From assembly GCA_963700735.1 (NCBI GenBank), contig CAVOYR010000005.1:1-64000 (forward strand): a stretch of DNA of 64,000 bases, in the 5' to 3' direction. Positions 33,726 to 42,848 of the stretch are shown here, in pieces (position 1 is the stretch's first letter; the number at the start of each line of letters is the position of its first letter). The stretch comes from Anderseniella sp963700735 (GTDB taxonomy: Bacteria > Pseudomonadota > Alphaproteobacteria > Rhizobiales > Aestuariivirgaceae). The translations under genes and the position numbers were made by a program. The notes under the pieces are model-generated. The model did not search any database. It was given only the letters and a program-made list of their open reading frames with translations, and was not told the origin of the DNA.

Positions 33726-36182
33726 TCAGCGGCGACGGACGAGACAGTCGCGTTCGCCAGCGGCGATGAGCTTGTTGCACAATTCGGTGGCCGCCTGCTT
33801 CGATTGCACCGGCCCCATGCCCAACCTGTAGAACGTACCACTTGCACCAAGGTTCGTCTGCTGCACGGCCGGCGGCAGGTTGCCGACCAGGTTTGAATGG
33901 CGCGTCTTCAGCTGCTGGTACTGTGTCATCGCCTCGCCTTCAGACCGGTAGGCTGCAAGCTGGATGACATATCCCGTGCCGTCGCCCTGTGAAGCCTGCT
34001 GGCTTGGCTGGGGTGGTGCAAATGCCTGCAGGTCCTGAGACGTAACCGGCTGGGTTGGTGCTGGCGCCGGTGCCGCCACTGGCGGCGGCGCGAGCGCTAC
34101 CCGCTGCTGGGGCTGCGGTTGCACCGAGGGTTGCAAAGTCTGCGGCCCGGCGTTGAACGCTTGTTGCTGCGACTGGGCTTGCGAATTGAACGGCTGACGG
34201 CTTCCGGCGAGCGGATCATCATCCCGGGCCACACCCCGCACCGACGCTGTCGCGGCAGGCTGTGGCGCTTGTTGCTGCAACTCCGGCTGCTGCACCGACT
34301 GTATCAGCGTATCCAGCGACTGCGGACCGGACTGGGGTGCTGGCGGCTGGTAGACCTGTGGCTGCTGCGGCGCTGGTGGCTGGTAAACCTGCGGCTGCGG
34401 CTGCTGTGCGGCAAAGCCCGGCTGCTCAACCAATGCAACCTGCAGGTTGCCGGGCCTGCGCCGTGGCACGGGCGGATTGGCGATCGGGCCGTTCAAAACG
34501 GCAGAAGCCGCCGGTTCAACCCCGGCGGCCCCCTCTTGGCTGTCTGTAGTTTGTGATGTCGCAACCACCTCTTGGGTACCGCCTGGATCAGCCGATCCTT
34601 GCGTTTGCGGCGGCGGTGGCAGCGGAAGTGGCAGGCTGTCCCCACCCTCGCTCGCTGGAGGAGGCACGACCGGTGTTTCCTCCCGCGGCACGATCTGCTC
34701 GGGCTGGTTGGCGTTGTCTCCGCCCAGAATGCGCTCGTAGATGAGCTTCTTGCCTTGCGGCTGCTGGCCCTGATCGGTTGCAGTTGCATCAGGCGCGGCC
34801 TTGGCCGGCTGCTCGGGTGCAGCAACCGTCGGCACGCTGCCCGGTGCACCACCCGTGGTGGTCTTGCCGCTCTGGTACATGTAGATCAGGCCGATTGCGA
34901 CGGCACCCATCGCAACCAGCGCCAGGATCAGCATGATGATGCCGCCCCAACCACGTTTCGGCTCTTCCTCGTAGTCATCGTCGAACTCGCGATAGGCTTG
35001 CGAATAGTCGCGCGCACTGCGCCCGCCATATCCGGCTTGCGGTGCATTGTCGCCGAACGGATCATCGAAATCGGCCCGAAGTTCGTTGCGCGACTGACCG
35101 GCTGGACGGTCGTTCGGAACCGGACGGCCAAGCGGAGCCGCCGGGCGGTAGCCGTTTTCCTCGAACAGGTCATCATCGCCGTGCGGTGCGCGCGGCGGCA
35201 CGTAAGCCTGTGGCACGGGTGGACGCTGCTGCTGCTGCGGCATCTGCCGGGGAGCCTGGCCAACTGGTCCCTGCCCGTATCCTTGCGGCACCGGCGGTGC
35301 AGGCCGGCGCGGTGCCACGCCGGGCGGCGGTGCGTAGGCTGGGCCTTGCGGACGATAGGCAGGTTGCTGCGGCGCCTGGCCATAAGGCTGCTGGCCATAA
35401 CCGAACATCTGCGGTGGCTGCTGTGGCTGCGGTGGCTGCTGCCGGTAAGGCTGTTGTGGCGCTGCCATTGGGCGTGGCGGCTGAGCAGGCGGGTATGAAG
35501 GCTGGCGGGCCACCTGTGAAGATGGCAACTGCTGGCCACCCGGCTGTGGCTGGTACATGCCGCCCTGCATTGGCGGGCGGGCAGCAGGAGCCTGCGTCTG
35601 GAACTGTGGCTGGACCGGCGCCGGGCGCGGCTGCGGCGCTGGTTGCGGTGTGGCCTGCGGTGCGGGTGCCGCCTCGGCAACCGCACGCGGTGCCGGCGCA
35701 GGTTCATCGCCTTCGAGGCGTGCGGTCTCGACTTCCTTCTTGGCGAAGGAGAACTTGTCCAGGCTCGATGTCGCCGTGCGCTTCTTTACAGCAGCTTCAG
35801 CCGCCTCGCGGTGCTTGCGCAGCCGCTCTGCAAACGCGTCGTCCTGCGCCGCACGCTGGGGAACGGGAGCTGCTGCCGTAGCGCTCACAGGTGCCGGAGC
35901 CGGCGCCGCAGGCCGTGGTGCCGGTGTTGCAGCAGCAGGAGCTGCCGGAGCCTTCTGGGCCGTACCCGGCCGTGGCGCCATCGGAGCGGGCCTTGCAACC
36001 ACCCTCGCCTCGACGCGCGGACCGGTATTGCCCGGGGTCTGCGGTGCCGCTGGACGAACGGGCGCGTTGCCCGAAGGCCGTGAGTCCAGCCTGGGTTCGT
36101 TGCCCTGCTCGCGGGCCTCGTCTATGCCCAGCCTGTCGCGCCAGCTGCGCGGCCCCGACTTGCCCGTTGTATCTTGATCCAT
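33726..36182 (-). CDS. SPOR-domain protein with long Pro/Gln-rich linkers
   Basis: An 818-residue inner-membrane protein. A short conserved start (SWRDRLGIDEAREQG) leads into some 370 residues of Pro/Gln/Ala-rich sequence, one membrane helix (GWGGIIMLILALVAMGAVAI at about 415-434), a periplasmic low-complexity linker and a C-terminal SPOR domain (about 740-818, GYVIQLAAYRSEGEAM). SPOR domains bind denuded peptidoglycan at division sites. The position after argS is usual in this group of bacteria. The ATG at 36180-36182 with GGTGGG upstream is preferred; one seven codons earlier overlaps argS by four bases. Confidence 0.88.
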   Translation of the reverse strand: MDQDTTGKSGPRSWRDRLGIDEAREQGNEPRLDSRPSGNAPVRPAAPQTPGNTGPRVEARVVARPAPMAPRPGTAQKAPAAPAAATPAPRPAAPAPAPVSATAAAPVPQRAAQDDAFAERLRKHREAAEAAVKKRTATSSLDKFSFAKKEVETARLEGDEPAPAPRAVAEAAPAPQATPQPAPQPRPAPVQPQFQTQAPAARPPMQGGMYQPQPGGQQLPSSQVARQPSYPPAQPPRPMAAPQQPYRQQPPQPQQPPQMFGYGQQPYGQAPQQPAYRPQGPAYAPPPGVAPRRPAPPVPQGYGQGPVGQAPRQMPQQQQRPPVPQAYVPPRAPHGDDDLFEENGYRPAAPLGRPVPNDRPAGQSRNELRADFDDPFGDNAPQAGYGGRSARDYSQAYREFDDDYEEEPKRGWGGIIMLILALVAMGAVAIGLIYMYQSGKTTTGGAPGSVPTVAAPEQPAKAAPDATATDQGQQPQGKKLIYERILGGDNANQPEQIVPREETPVVPPPASEGGDSLPLPLPPPPQTQGSADPGGTQEVVATSQTTDSQEGAAGVEPAASAVLNGPIANPPVPRRRPGNLQVALVEQPGFAAQQPQPQVYQPPAPQQPQVYQPPAPQSGPQSLDTLIQSVQQPELQQQAPQPAATASVRGVARDDDPLAGSRQPFNSQAQSQQQAFNAGPQTLQPSVQPQPQQRVALAPPPVAAPAPAPTQPVTSQDLQAFAPPQPSQQASQGDGTGYVIQLAAYRSEGEAMTQYQQLKTRHSNLVGNLPPAVQQTNLGASGTFYRLGMGPVQSKQAATELCNKLIAAGERDCLVRRR

Positions 36183-36199
36183 GTATTTCCCACCAAACT

Positions 36200-37951
36200 T
36201 CACATCTCGTGAACAGGCCTCACGCCGAGAATGTTCAATCCGCCTGCCAAAGCATAGCGAATCATTTCCAGCAACGCGAGACGTGCCTGCGTAAGATGCA
36301 CCTGATCAGGCAAAATAAACCTTAATTGCGGCTGATCTTTGCCCCTGTTGTAGTAAGAATGAAATTCTGATGCAATTTCATAGAGATAGAACGCCAACCT
36401 GTGTGGCTCCCGGTTAATTGCCGCCATCTCCACGGCCCGTGGCCAGCCAGCAAGTAACCGGAGCAACCGCTGCTCTGTCTCATCGGAAAGCGCCAAAAGC
36501 ATGTCATCGGTCAAATCTGCGGGCTTGATCGTCATGTCCCCCATTTCCTCAGCGGCCCGCTTGAACGCAGACCCGATCCGGGCATGGGCATACTGGACGT
36601 AGAACACCGGGTTGTCGCGGGACTGTTCGGTGACCTTCTGGAAATCGAAATCAAGCGGTGCGTCGTTCTTGCGGGTCAGCATCATGAACCGCACAACGTC
36701 GGAACCCACTTCATCGACCACGTCGCGCAGGGTCACGAAGTCGCCTGCCCGCTTGGACATCTTGAACGGCTCACCTGCCCGGAACAGCCGGACCAGCTGG
36801 CACAGCAGCGCGTCGGCCCGGACGCGGCCATCTGACAGCGCGTTTGCCACTGCCTGCAGCCGCTTTACGTAGCCGCCGTGGTCTGCCCCGAGCACGTATA
36901 CCAGCTCGTCGAACCCGCGCTCGATCTTGTTGCGGGCATAGGCAACGTCCGCCGCGAAATAGGTGTAGTCGCCGTCCGACTTCTTCAGCGGCCGGTCAAT
37001 GTCGTCGCCAAAATCGGTCGCGCGGAACAGTGTCTGCTCGCGATCTTCCCAGTCTTCCGGCAGTTGGCCCTTGGGTGGCGGAATGCGCCCCTCATACACG
37101 AGGCCGCTTTCGCGCATGGCTTCAACAGTCTGCTCTATCTGCCCGGAATCATGCAGGGACTTCTCCGAGAAGAACACATCCTGGTGGATGTTCAGGGCTG
37201 CAAGGTCTTCGCGGATCAGGTCCATCATGGCAGCAATGGCGCGGGCCTTGACCCGTTCCAGCCGCTCGCCTTCGTCCATGCCAGCGAGCGAGTCGCCGAA
37301 CTCTTCGGCGAGCGCCTTGCCGACCGGTATCAGGTAGTCACCCGGGTACAGCCCTGCCGGTATTTCGCCGATGTCTTCGCCCAGCGCCTCGCGGTAGCGC
37401 AGAAGCACCGAGTTGGCCAGCACGTCGATCTGGCTGCCGGCATCATTGATGTAGTACTCGCGCACCACGTCGTGGCCGGTCGTTTCCAGCAGGTTGGCAA
37501 GTGCGTCGCCGAACACAGCACCCCGGCAGTGGCCCACGTGCAACGGGCCGGTCGGGTTGGCGGACACGTATTCGACATTGACCTTGTGGCCAGCGCCCAG
37601 GCTGCTTTGCGCAAAACCTTCGCCCTTTTGCAGGCAATCGCGCATGAAACCCGGCCAGAACGCGGGCGCAATGCGCATGTTGACGAAGCCCGGACCGGCA
37701 ATCTCCGCGCTTTCGACATCGGCATGGCCAGCCAGCGCGCCACACAGCGCCGTCGCAATCTCGCGCGGCGGCTTGCCTGCCGGCTTGGCCAGTATCATCG
37801 CGGCGTTGGTGGTGATGTCGCCATGCGCCGGGTCACGCGGCGGTTCGACCACGATACGGCTCAGGTCGAGGTCTGCCGGCAGCACGCCGTCGCGCGTCAG
37901 GTCAGCAAGCGCTTTGTCGAGCACGGATTTGAAATGTGCAAACGGGTTCAT
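36200..37951 (-). CDS. argS: Arginyl-tRNA synthetase
   Basis: A 583-residue class I synthetase that charges tRNA-Arg. The HIGH motif appears as PLHVGHCRGA (about residues 136-145), the KMSKS loop as KMSKRAGDFVT (about 400), and the C-terminal DALR anticodon-binding domain ends in LGVRPVHEM. Length is normal. It lies between dgt and the SPOR gene on the same strand, an order seen in many alphaproteobacteria. Confidence 0.97.
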   Translation of the reverse strand: MNPFAHFKSVLDKALADLTRDGVLPADLDLSRIVVEPPRDPAHGDITTNAAMILAKPAGKPPREIATALCGALAGHADVESAEIAGPGFVNMRIAPAFWPGFMRDCLQKGEGFAQSSLGAGHKVNVEYVSANPTGPLHVGHCRGAVFGDALANLLETTGHDVVREYYINDAGSQIDVLANSVLLRYREALGEDIGEIPAGLYPGDYLIPVGKALAEEFGDSLAGMDEGERLERVKARAIAAMMDLIREDLAALNIHQDVFFSEKSLHDSGQIEQTVEAMRESGLVYEGRIPPPKGQLPEDWEDREQTLFRATDFGDDIDRPLKKSDGDYTYFAADVAYARNKIERGFDELVYVLGADHGGYVKRLQAVANALSDGRVRADALLCQLVRLFRAGEPFKMSKRAGDFVTLRDVVDEVGSDVVRFMMLTRKNDAPLDFDFQKVTEQSRDNPVFYVQYAHARIGSAFKRAAEEMGDMTIKPADLTDDMLLALSDETEQRLLRLLAGWPRAVEMAAINREPHRLAFYLYEIASEFHSYYNRGKDQPQLRFILPDQVHLTQARLALLEMIRYALAGGLNILGVRPVHEM

Positions 37952-38022
37952 AAGGCCATACTTGGTGTGAATTACCGGCGCCTGTTGCGATGCAATGGCA
38001 CCCGGGCAGACGGATGCGGGGC

Positions 38023-39222
38023 TTAGCGGAAAAGCGGGTCGAGGTCAAACAGCCGCTTGTGCTCGTCAAGGGCATAGCGATCGGTCATGCCGGCAATGAA
38101 GTCACAGATCTGCCTTGCCTGCCGGCTGGATCCGCGCGAGGTGCCCTGCTCCTGCCAGCCTTCCGGCATTTGCGAGGGGTCGCTGGAATAGGCCTCGAAC
38201 AGGTCGCGTACCACGCGGCGTGCCCGGCTCATCATCGAGCTGACCACCTTGTGGCGGTACATGTGGTTCGACAGGAACGACTGCAACTTCACATTGTCTG
38301 CGGCCATGCCGGGCGAGAACGATACCACCGCCCTGCCAGCCGCGCGCACATCGTCAACGGACGTGACCTTCAACGCATCGGCGTTCAGCCGCGTCTGGTC
38401 GATCACGTCAAAGATCATCCAGGAAATAACGCGGCGCACGGTTTCATGGATCAGCCGGTGCCGGTCGAGGTCGGGCCACAGCTTCTGCACGTCGCGCAAG
38501 GCGTCTCCGGCTATGGGCACGTCGGCGATCTGGTTCAGGTCGAACAGGCAGGCGCGCAGGCCATCATCCAGGTCATGTGCGTTATAGGCGATATCGTCCG
38601 AGATCGCCGCGACTTGCGCCTCGGCAGAGGCGAATGTCGCCAGTTGCAGGTCGTGGGTCTCGGCAAACTCGGCAATCGCGTGCGGCAAACCCTTGCTGGC
38701 ATACCGGCCCGTCGGCTTGCCCTCGGTGTCGAGCAGCGGGCCATTGTGCTTGACCAGGCCTTCCAGCGTTTCCCAGGTCAGGTTCAACCCGTCGAACGCT
38801 GCATAGCGCCGCTCGAGGCTGGTGACGATGCGCAGCGCCTGAGCGTTGTGGTCGAAGCCGCCGTGATCCTTCATGCAGATGTCGAGTTCGCGCTCGCCCG
38901 CGTGGCCGAATGGCGTGTGTCCCAGGTCATGCGCCAGCGACAGCGATTCGGTGAGGTCTTCATCCAGGTGCAACGCACGGGCGATGGAGCGTGCCACCTG
39001 CGCCACCTCCAGCGAGTGGGTAAGTCTCGTGCGGTAGTGGTCTCCCTCATGATAGACGAACACCTGCGTCTTGTGCTTCAGCCGGCGGAACGCTGCTGAA
39101 TGAATGATGCGGTCGCGGTCGCGCTGGAATGGCGACCGGTTGGCCGGATCGTCCTCCGGTACGAACCGTCCTGCAGACTTTTCCGGGTCCGAGGCATAAC
39201 TGGCTGGCTGGCGGCTGGTCAC
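38023..39222 (-). CDS. dgt: Deoxyguanosinetriphosphate triphosphohydrolase-like protein
   Basis: A 399-residue HD-domain enzyme that removes triphosphate from dNTPs. The metal site is visible as THSLEVAQVARSIA and HDLGHTPFGHAGE (about residues 80-115), with later Asp in SDDIAYNAHD. Length fits the type 2 dGTPase-like group. It is upstream of argS and divergent from erpA over about 85 bases. Confidence 0.93.
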   Translation of the reverse strand: MTSRQPASYASDPEKSAGRFVPEDDPANRSPFQRDRDRIIHSAAFRRLKHKTQVFVYHEGDHYRTRLTHSLEVAQVARSIARALHLDEDLTESLSLAHDLGHTPFGHAGERELDICMKDHGGFDHNAQALRIVTSLERRYAAFDGLNLTWETLEGLVKHNGPLLDTEGKPTGRYASKGLPHAIAEFAETHDLQLATFASAEAQVAAISDDIAYNAHDLDDGLRACLFDLNQIADVPIAGDALRDVQKLWPDLDRHRLIHETVRRVISWMIFDVIDQTRLNADALKVTSVDDVRAAGRAVVSFSPGMAADNVKLQSFLSNHMYRHKVVSSMMSRARRVVRDLFEAYSSDPSQMPEGWQEQGTSRGSSRQARQICDFIAGMTDRYALDEHKRLFDLDPLFR

Positions 39223-39306
39223 CCCGGCGAACTCCTTGCAATTGACAAAGCGCGTGCGGATGACAACATATCAGGCAACTGACCAACACCGGAACTGAAG
39301 AGCATC

Positions 39307-39636
39307 ATGGCTGAAGCAATCACACTGACCGAAGCCGCCGCACGGCGCATTCGGGAAATTGTCGACACCGAGCCGGACAAGTCCTCGCTGCGGCTGGCGG
39401 TAAACGGTGGCGGCTGTTCCGGGTTCTCATATGAATTCTCGCTGGAAGGCCAGCCTGACAAGGGCGACACTATTGTCGAACGCGACGGTGCCACACTGCT
39501 GATCGATTCAGTATCCCTGGTATACGTGCTTGGCTCGAAGATCGATTTCGTCGACGACCTGATGGCCGCACAGTTCCAGGTGGTCAATCCCAATGCGACC
39601 GCATCATGTGGTTGCGGCACCAGTTTCTCGATCTGA
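39307..39636 (+). CDS. erpA: Iron-sulfur cluster insertion protein
   Basis: A 109-residue A-type carrier of the HesB/IscA/ErpA family. The three cluster-binding cysteines are in GGGCSG and the C-terminal CGCG motif. It passes Fe-S clusters to target proteins. The placement divergent from dgt is typical of Hyphomicrobiales. ErpA rather than IscA is inferred from that and the length. Confidence 0.92.
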   Translation: MAEAITLTEAAARRIREIVDTEPDKSSLRLAVNGGGCSGFSYEFSLEGQPDKGDTIVERDGATLLIDSVSLVYVLGSKIDFVDDLMAAQFQVVNPNATASCGCGTSFSI

Positions 39637-39753
39637 CACACCCCCGGCAGCCTTGCCAGTGCCCTTCCATACGGTAATTGTGGCCGGGCTCACATTTGCG
39701 CCATGTTTACGCGCAACATCCCCGGGTCAGGGGCAGATCTGGGACATATTCGA

Positions 39754-41070
39754 ATGACGATCCAAGCTATCATGCTGCGGCCAGTTGCCGTCGTTATCCT
39801 GCTCTTCTCGCTCCTTACCCTTCCTGCCCACGCTGCCCGGGACGGTTCCACGGATCGTCCGGGCCTCGACTATCGCAGTTTCGAGCTGTCTGCCCCAAAT
39901 CCGGACCTGTGCGAGAATGCCTGCAAGAAGGAACAGCAGTGCCGGTCCTGGACCTATGCCTGGCCCGGCGCCAAGGGGCCCAAGGCAATGTGCGCGCTGA
40001 AGACCGGCGTGCCGCCGAAGCGGTCCGACACCTGCTGCATCTCGGGCGTGATGTCAACCTCAAGCCCGGTCACGCGTACCGACGACCCGCAGCCACAGCC
40101 ATCAGCCCCCGAGACACCGCCCACGAACAAGGCCGATGCGCCAGCGCCAAAGCCTGTGGACAAGCCTGCAACCCGCACCACCGTCCAGCCCAAGCCTGCG
40201 CCGGTGGAGGTGAAACCACCGGTCACGCAGGCGCAGCCCGAGCCGCTGCCAGTGCCCTCCACGCGAACCACGGTTGTGCCCAAGCCCAAGCCGCCATTGC
40301 CTGAAGACGTTGCCGGCGACGACCAGCCCGAAGCGCCAGACCAACCGCAGGTGAGCGACGCCCGGCAGGGCCAGTGCCGCGACTACGCCCAGCGCGCCAT
40401 TGTCCAGAACCAGGAGAACTCTCGTCTGCGCTGCGGGTTGACCGGGTCCCGCTGGGGCTTTGGTTACGACGCCTACTACAATTATTGCACCAGGAACCCG
40501 GCCGATAGCTGGCAGTCGTCGCGCCGGGCACGTGACGCTGACCTGGAGCGGTGCAAGTCGCAACTGGCAACGCGGCGTGACGATGACGTCGCAACCCCGG
40601 ACGTCAACGTGGACCTGGGCGACCTGTTCAATGGCGATGGCCGCGACCGCCAGTTCTGCCGCACCTATGCCGAGCAGAGCGTTCGCCAGGCTGGCGAGGC
40701 CCGGCGTCTCGATTGCGGATTCACCGGCAGCCGGTGGTCATCAAGCCGGGTCCGCCAGGCACAACTGTGCGAGAATATCGGACCGCGCGAGGCTGCCCAG
40801 CTGCTGCGCGCCCGCGCCCGCCAGCTCGACAGTTGCCGCGGTGATGCAGGCGGCGGGTTTGACAGCGATCAGGCCGGCCTCAACTGCCGTGCCTATGCCC
40901 GCCAGTCGGTGCAACAGGCTCGTGCCGCCCGCCGGCTGGATTGCGGTTATGACGGTGCCCGCTGGTCGTTGAACTTCCGTGCGCACCTGCGGTGGTGCCA
41001 GCAGGTGCCGGCTCGTGAGAGCGCTGCCGAACTGCGCCTGCGGGACGATTTCCTGTACCGCTGCGAATAA
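39754..41070 (+). CDS. Secreted PAN/apple-domain protein with three Cys repeats
   Basis: A 438-residue exported protein. The signal peptide ends near AHAA at about residue 28. Residues 30-95 resemble a PAN/apple domain with several cysteines (CENACKKEQQC, CALKTG, CCISG), a fold that binds proteins or sugars. A Pro-rich linker of about 110 residues follows, then three tandem modules of about 60 residues, each C-x-Y-A ... R-x-x-C-G-[FLY]-x-G-x-RW ... C ... C. The modules recur at 40366-40554, 40648-40836 and 40876-41064. The ATG at 39754 is chosen because the signal peptide starts there; one 17 codons upstream is also open. Role unknown; periplasmic or surface binding is likely. Confidence 0.65.
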   Translation: MTIQAIMLRPVAVVILLFSLLTLPAHAARDGSTDRPGLDYRSFELSAPNPDLCENACKKEQQCRSWTYAWPGAKGPKAMCALKTGVPPKRSDTCCISGVMSTSSPVTRTDDPQPQPSAPETPPTNKADAPAPKPVDKPATRTTVQPKPAPVEVKPPVTQAQPEPLPVPSTRTTVVPKPKPPLPEDVAGDDQPEAPDQPQVSDARQGQCRDYAQRAIVQNQENSRLRCGLTGSRWGFGYDAYYNYCTRNPADSWQSSRRARDADLERCKSQLATRRDDDVATPDVNVDLGDLFNGDGRDRQFCRTYAEQSVRQAGEARRLDCGFTGSRWSSSRVRQAQLCENIGPREAAQLLRARARQLDSCRGDAGGGFDSDQAGLNCRAYARQSVQQARAARRLDCGYDGARWSLNFRAHLRWCQQVPARESAAELRLRDDFLYRCE

Positions 41071-41089
41071 CCGGGCATGCAATGGCCTG

Positions 41090-41146
41090 GCAGCTTGACG
41101 GTCTGACCGTCAGGCTGCTTCCCTGATGCGAGGGCATTGCATCAGG
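41090..41146 (+). terminator. Two tandem hairpins after the PAN protein gene
   Basis: The first (41090-41118) is GCAGC-TT-GACGGT, loop CTG, ACCGTC-AG-GCTGC. The second pairs CCTGATGC (41122-41129) with GCATCAGG (41139-41146). Neither has a strong T-run; together they probably end or stabilise the transcript before xthA. Confidence 0.5.
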
Positions 41147-41162
41147 AAGGCAGATCACACCC

Positions 41163-41945
41163 ATGCAGATCGCGACGTGGAACATCAACGGCGTCAAGGC
41201 TCGGCTGGAAACGGCACTGGCCTGGCTGGGCGAGGCCCGGCCGGACGTGGTTTGCCTGCAGGAAATCAAGTCGGTCGACGAAGGCTTTCCCGCCGGTCCT
41301 TTTGAAGACCTGGGATACAACGTCTATCTGCACGGCCAGAAGGGTTTCAACGGCGTTGCCCTGCTGTCCCTGCGTCCGCTGGAAGACGTGACCGTCCGCC
41401 TGCCCGGTGACGACGCTGACGAGCAGGCCCGCTACATCGAGGCGGTTGCCACCGGCGACAACGGCATATGCCGCGTCGGCTGCCTGTACCTGCCCAACGG
41501 CAACCCGGTCGACAGCGAGAAATACCCATACAAGCTGGCATGGATGGACAGGCTGATCGCCCATGCCCGAGGCAGGCTTCTGCTGGAAGAACCGTTCGTG
41601 CTGGCCGGTGACTACAACATCATTCCCGAGGCCCGCGATGCCGCACGGCCCGAGGAATGGACCCACGATGCGCTGTTCCTGTTGCCCTCGCGGGAGAAGT
41701 TCCGCGAGCTGCTTGCACTTGGCTATACCGAGGCGTTGCGCGCACTGGACCAGTCAGACGGGCTGTACACGTTCTGGGACTACCAGGCCGGGGCCTGGCA
41801 GCGCAACAATGGCATCCGCATCGACCACCTGTTGCTGTCGCCGCAAGCCACCGACGCGCTGGTGTCGGTGCGCGTGGACAGCCACGTCCGCGGTTGGGAA
41901 AAACCGTCCGATCATGTGCCGGTGATTGTGGAACTCGCCGTCTGA
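41163..41945 (+). CDS. xth: Exodeoxyribonuclease III
   Basis: A 260-residue AP endonuclease/exonuclease of the ExoIII family, acting in base excision repair. Active-site blocks are present: TWNINGVKARLE, CLQEIKS with the metal-binding Glu, LAGDYNI, and the C-terminal SDHVPV. Length is normal. It starts at the ATG at 41163 and stands alone between the hairpins and the convergent Sel1-like gene. Confidence 0.94.
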   Translation: MQIATWNINGVKARLETALAWLGEARPDVVCLQEIKSVDEGFPAGPFEDLGYNVYLHGQKGFNGVALLSLRPLEDVTVRLPGDDADEQARYIEAVATGDNGICRVGCLYLPNGNPVDSEKYPYKLAWMDRLIAHARGRLLLEEPFVLAGDYNIIPEARDAARPEEWTHDALFLLPSREKFRELLALGYTEALRALDQSDGLYTFWDYQAGAWQRNNGIRIDHLLLSPQATDALVSVRVDSHVRGWEKPSDHVPVIVELAV

Positions 41946-41983
41946 ACCGGACTGGCTCGCGGACAGCGTTGGTCAGTGCTGCG

Positions 41984-42841
41984 TTACTGCACGGGGTGGC
42001 GGCGAACCCACTTGGTGTACAGGCTTTCTGCTGCGGCAAGTTCGCCCTGGTCGAGCGACTGCGCCAGCCTTTCGTGCTTCTCGAGCACTTGCGCGGACAG
42101 GGCGGCACCTGCGGTGTCGGCGGCTACCCGGTACCACATCATGGCCCGCACGCTGTCGCCGGCGTCGTTGTAGATATCACCCAGCAGCGCACTGGCGCCG
42201 GAATGGCGTTTCTTGGCAGCCGCACTCAGCCAGCGCATGCCGTAGGTCGGGTCCATGGGCACGCCGTCGCCCAGTACATACATCGAACCCAGGCCGAACT
42301 GCGCATCGGCACTGCCTGCTGAAGCCGCCGTGTTGTACAGCTTGAGTGCACGGCGGCGGTCGCGCTTGACGCCGGCAGATGCGTTGCCGGTGCGAAGCGC
42401 ATCGGCAAGCTTGGTCAGGCCGTCCACCATGAAGTACCGGATGCCGATGTCAGGCTCCTCGCCATCATAGTTGGCTGCCATGCGCTCGTAGATTTCATAG
42501 GCGGCAGCTTCGTTGACCACCCCGCCCAGTCCGTTGCGGTACATGTGGGCGAGCATCCAGTTTGACTGGGCATCGCCCTGCTCTGCCGGCAAGGCGAGAA
42601 AATCGATCGCAGACCCGAAGTCCTTGGCCCGGTAAGCCGAAATGCCGCGCTCACGGTCCGCACGGGCCTGTTCGGACAGGACGCGTACATACGCCTGGTC
42701 CTCAGCCCGCGGAACGAACGAGTGAAAACCGGGCGGCAGAGCCTGGCCCGCAGATTGCGAGCCGGCACTGCCTGCGCTGAGGCACAGCACCGCCCCGGCT
42801 GCCAGCGCGGCGCGCATGGCAAATCCGGAACGGCGAGGCAT
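41984..42841 (-). CDS. Exported Sel1/TPR-repeat protein
   Basis: A 285-residue protein with a signal peptide (MPRRSGFAMRAALAAGAVLC and an Ala/Gly/Ser-rich end), followed by Sel1-type helical repeats: AEQGDAQSNWMLAHMYRNGLG, AGSADAQFGLGSMY and similar, each about 36 residues. Such solenoids mediate protein contacts in the periplasm. Start at 42839-42841, seven bases after the ilvD stop, with AAGG before it; a longer in-frame extension overlaps ilvD and is not credible. Probably co-transcribed with ilvD. Confidence 0.75.
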   Translation of the reverse strand: MPRRSGFAMRAALAAGAVLCLSAGSAGSQSAGQALPPGFHSFVPRAEDQAYVRVLSEQARADRERGISAYRAKDFGSAIDFLALPAEQGDAQSNWMLAHMYRNGLGGVVNEAAAYEIYERMAANYDGEEPDIGIRYFMVDGLTKLADALRTGNASAGVKRDRRRALKLYNTAASAGSADAQFGLGSMYVLGDGVPMDPTYGMRWLSAAAKKRHSGASALLGDIYNDAGDSVRAMMWYRVAADTAGAALSAQVLEKHERLAQSLDQGELAAAESLYTKWVRRHPVQ

Positions 42842-42848
42842 GACTGCC

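Noticed and set aside
36878..38026. A 382-codon plus-strand frame
   Set aside because: Antisense to argS; composition mirrors it.
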